DNA of 44,145 nucleotides. It comes from an uncultured Alistipes sp. (lineage in GTDB: Bacteria > Bacteroidota > Bacteroidia > Bacteroidales > UBA932). Where the stretch lies: NCBI GenBank assembly GCA_900550465.1, contig URSC01000017.1, forward strand, positions 1 to 44,145. The letters run 5' to 3'. The notes below the pieces were generated by a model. That model did not search any database. It saw nothing but the letters and a program-made list of their open reading frames with translations, and was not told the origin of the DNA. Both the position numbers and the translations under genes were made by a program. Within the stretch, counting starts at the first letter, position 1. Each line of letters opens with the position of its first letter. Below are positions 42,093 through 44,145 of this stretch, one piece after another.

Positions 42093-44145
42093 ATGATCGA
42101 CACCACTATAAAGAAAGTCCTGCTCCTGGGTTCGGGAGCCCTCAAAATCGGCGAGGCCGGCGAGTTCGACTACTCCGGCTCCCAGGCCCTCAAGGCCATG
42201 CGCGAGGAAGGCATAGAGACTATCCTGATCAATCCCAACATCGCTACCGTCCAGACATCGGAGGGTATAGCCGACAAGATATATTTCCTCCCCGTGACTC
42301 CCTTCTTCGTGGAGGCGGTCATCAGGAAGGAACAGCCCCAGGGCATTCTCCTCGCATTCGGAGGTCAGACCGCGCTGAACTGCGGAGTGGCCCTGTACAG
42401 GGAGGGAATCCTGGAAAAATACAATCTGAAGGTGCTCGGCACCCCCGTGCAGGCGATCATGGACACAGAGGACCGCGAGCTCTTCGTCAAGAGGCTCGAC
42501 GAGATCAATGTCAAGTCCATCAAGAGCCATGCGGTCAGCAATATCGAGGACGCCCTCGCCGCAGCCTCCGAGCTCGGCTATCCGGTAATCCTCCGCGCAG
42601 CCTACGCCCTCGGCGGTCTCGGCAGCGGATTCTGCGACAATCCGGACGAACTTATCCGGCTGGGAGAGAAAGCATTCTCCTACTCACCTCAAGTGCTGGT
42701 GGAGAAGTCCCTGAAGGGCTGGAAGGAGATAGAGTACGAGGTGGTGCGCGACCGCTACGACAACTGCATCACGGTCTGCAACATGGAGAACTTCGACCCG
42801 CTCGGAATCCATACCGGCGAGAGTATCGTGGTCGCTCCGTCCCAGACCCTGACCAATCATGAGTACAACCTGCTCCGCGAGCTCTCGATACGCATCGTCC
42901 GCCACGTGGGTATCGTCGGCGAGTGCAACGTGCAGTTCGCCTTCGACCCCAACTCCGAGGACTACCGCGTCATCGAGGTCAACGCCCGTCTGAGCCGATC
43001 CTCGGCCCTGGCCTCCAAGGCTACGGGTTATCCCCTCGCCTTCGTTGCCGCCAAGCTCGGCTTAGGCTACGGTCTGTTCGAGCTGAAGAACTCCATCACC
43101 AAGACCACTCCGGCATTCTTCGAGCCCGCCCTTGACTACGTAGTCTGCAAGATTCCCCGCTGGGACCTCTCCAAGTTCCACGGAGTCTCCCGCGAGATCG
43201 GCAGCAGCATGAAGAGCGTTGGCGAGGTCATGGCCATCGGACGCACCTTCGAGGAGGCCCTGCAGAAGGGACTGAGAATGATCGGACAGGGAGCCCACGG
43301 CTTCACCGGCAACAAGGAGATTCCCATCGAGAACATCGATAAGGCCCTCCGCGAGCCCACCGACAACCGCATCTTCGTCATATCCAAGGCCCTGACTCAC
43401 GGCTATACCCCCGAGAAGATACACGAGCTCACCAAGATAGACCGCTGGTTCATCGACAAGCTGATGAACATCATCAACACTGCCGCGGAGCTCTCCGCCC
43501 TTAACTCCCTCGAGGAACTGGGCGAGCCCCTGCTGCGTCAGGCCAAGCGCCAGGGCTTCTCCGACTTCCAGATCGGACGCCACATCCTCAAGGATGGCAT
43601 CGACTCCGAGGAGATGGTTATCAAGGTGCGCGAGTACCGCAAGAAGCTCGGAGTGCTGCCCGTCGTCAAGCAGATCGACACCCTCGCGGCCGAGTTCCCC
43701 GCCCAGACCAACTACCTCTACCTTACCTACAACGGTACTGCATCTGACATAGCCTACGAGCATGACGGCAAGTCGATTGTCGTGCTCGGATCGGGCGCCT
43801 ACCGCATCGGCAGCTCCGTGGAGTTCGACTGGTGCAGCGTCAACGCCCTGCAGACCATCCGCAAGAGCGGCTGGAGAGGCATCATGATCAACTACAACCC
43901 CGAGACCGTATCCACCGACTACGATATGTGCGACCGCCTCTACTTCGACGAGCTTACCTACGAGAGGGTGCTCGACATCTGCGATCTGGAGGAGCCGCAC
44001 GGAGTCATCATATCCATGGGCGGACAGATTCCCAACAACTTAGCCACCCGTCTCGACGCCGCTAAGGTGCCCATCCTCGGCACCACCGCCGACAGCATCG
44101 ACAACGCCGAGGACCGTAACCGCTTCTCGGCCATGCTCGACCGTC
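42093..44145 (+). CDS. carB: Carbamoyl phosphate synthase large subunit, 3' end outside window
   Basis: 684 codons are open from ATG 42093 to the right edge, about two thirds of the usual 1070. The first ATP-grasp half has SGALKIGEAGEFDYSGSQA, AFGGQTALNCG, RAAYALGGLGSG and VIEVNARLSRSSALASKATGYP. The connecting region and the start of the second half follow (VLGSGAYRIGSSVEFDW, NYNPETVSTDYD, SMGGQIPNN). It makes carbamoyl phosphate from bicarbonate, ammonia and 2 ATP. FDYSGSQA resembles the sequence of eukaryotic CAD-type synthases, as known for Bacteroidota CarB proteins. Truncated only by the window. Confidence 0.97.
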   Translation, partial: MIDTTIKKVLLLGSGALKIGEAGEFDYSGSQALKAMREEGIETILINPNIATVQTSEGIADKIYFLPVTPFFVEAVIRKEQPQGILLAFGGQTALNCGVALYREGILEKYNLKVLGTPVQAIMDTEDRELFVKRLDEINVKSIKSHAVSNIEDALAAASELGYPVILRAAYALGGLGSGFCDNPDELIRLGEKAFSYSPQVLVEKSLKGWKEIEYEVVRDRYDNCITVCNMENFDPLGIHTGESIVVAPSQTLTNHEYNLLRELSIRIVRHVGIVGECNVQFAFDPNSEDYRVIEVNARLSRSSALASKATGYPLAFVAAKLGLGYGLFELKNSITKTTPAFFEPALDYVVCKIPRWDLSKFHGVSREIGSSMKSVGEVMAIGRTFEEALQKGLRMIGQGAHGFTGNKEIPIENIDKALREPTDNRIFVISKALTHGYTPEKIHELTKIDRWFIDKLMNIINTAAELSALNSLEELGEPLLRQAKRQGFSDFQIGRHILKDGIDSEEMVIKVREYRKKLGVLPVVKQIDTLAAEFPAQTNYLYLTYNGTASDIAYEHDGKSIVVLGSGAYRIGSSVEFDWCSVNALQTIRKSGWRGIMINYNPETVSTDYDMCDRLYFDELTYERVLDICDLEEPHGVIISMGGQIPNNLATRLDAAKVPILGTTADSIDNAEDRNRFSAMLDR

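Overview
The window reads as chromosome of a Bacteroidota, most likely order Bacteroidales. The evidence is the repeated TAnnTTTG-type -7 promoter boxes, A-rich leaders without strong Shine-Dalgarno sites, a PPi-type phosphofructokinase, a lipoprotein Ig-like protein next to a small PorT-like barrel, and a BamA/TamA-type lipoprotein-led barrel. Genus cannot be fixed from the sequence alone. No rRNA, tRNA, CRISPR array, IS element or integrase was seen.

Layout. (1) 1-296: the 5' part of a minus-strand, cysteine-rich, methyltransferase-like gene cut by the left edge. (2) 533-4513, minus: rlmD, a class A beta-lactamase and mnmE in one tight operon. (3) 4665-17943: an AT-richer accessory island of 14 genes, nearly all predicted to act on nucleic acids. 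It holds a DUF1016 nuclease-like protein, a WYL regulator with a coupled metallophosphoesterase, a DnaB-like protein with a broken Walker A, a PD-(D/E)XK-like protein, an MBL/beta-CASP RNase-like enzyme, an unknown protein, a uracil-DNA-glycosylase-like protein, then a five-gene operon (GNAT-AAA+ fusion, DprA-like, small unknown, RtcB, PrfH), and a convergent DUF4143 ATPase. (4) 18042-20201, minus: fold-III decarboxylase and an SpoU/TrmH methyltransferase. (5) 20335-22683: BamA/TamA-like barrel. (6) 22680-27727, minus: PPi-PFK, GH13 enzyme, sugar-kinase-like APH protein and rarA. (7) 27828-39635, plus: eight almost gapless genes (ligA, flavodiiron protein, YihY, hydG, rel, Ig-like lipoprotein, PorT-like, ispG). 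(8) nfeD, minus, overlapping ispG tail to tail, divergent from carA-carB; carB is cut by the right edge.

How it fits together. The housekeeping blocks cover translation quality (mnmE, rlmD, trmH), replication and recombination (ligA, rarA), glycolysis/alpha-glucan use, isoprenoids, stringent response, anaerobic O2 detoxification and hydrogenase maturation (an anaerobic fermenter), and pyrimidine/arginine precursor supply. The island is the part most likely to hold something undescribed. PrfH and RtcB are a known pair that releases the nascent peptide from, and reseals, ribosomes cleaved in the decoding centre. Here they are cotranscribed with a GNAT-AAA+ fusion and a DprA/SLOG-like protein, beside a WYL-regulated set of nuclease-like genes. 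I infer a damage-response or defence locus against RNA/DNA-cleaving toxins or phage; that function is a hypothesis.
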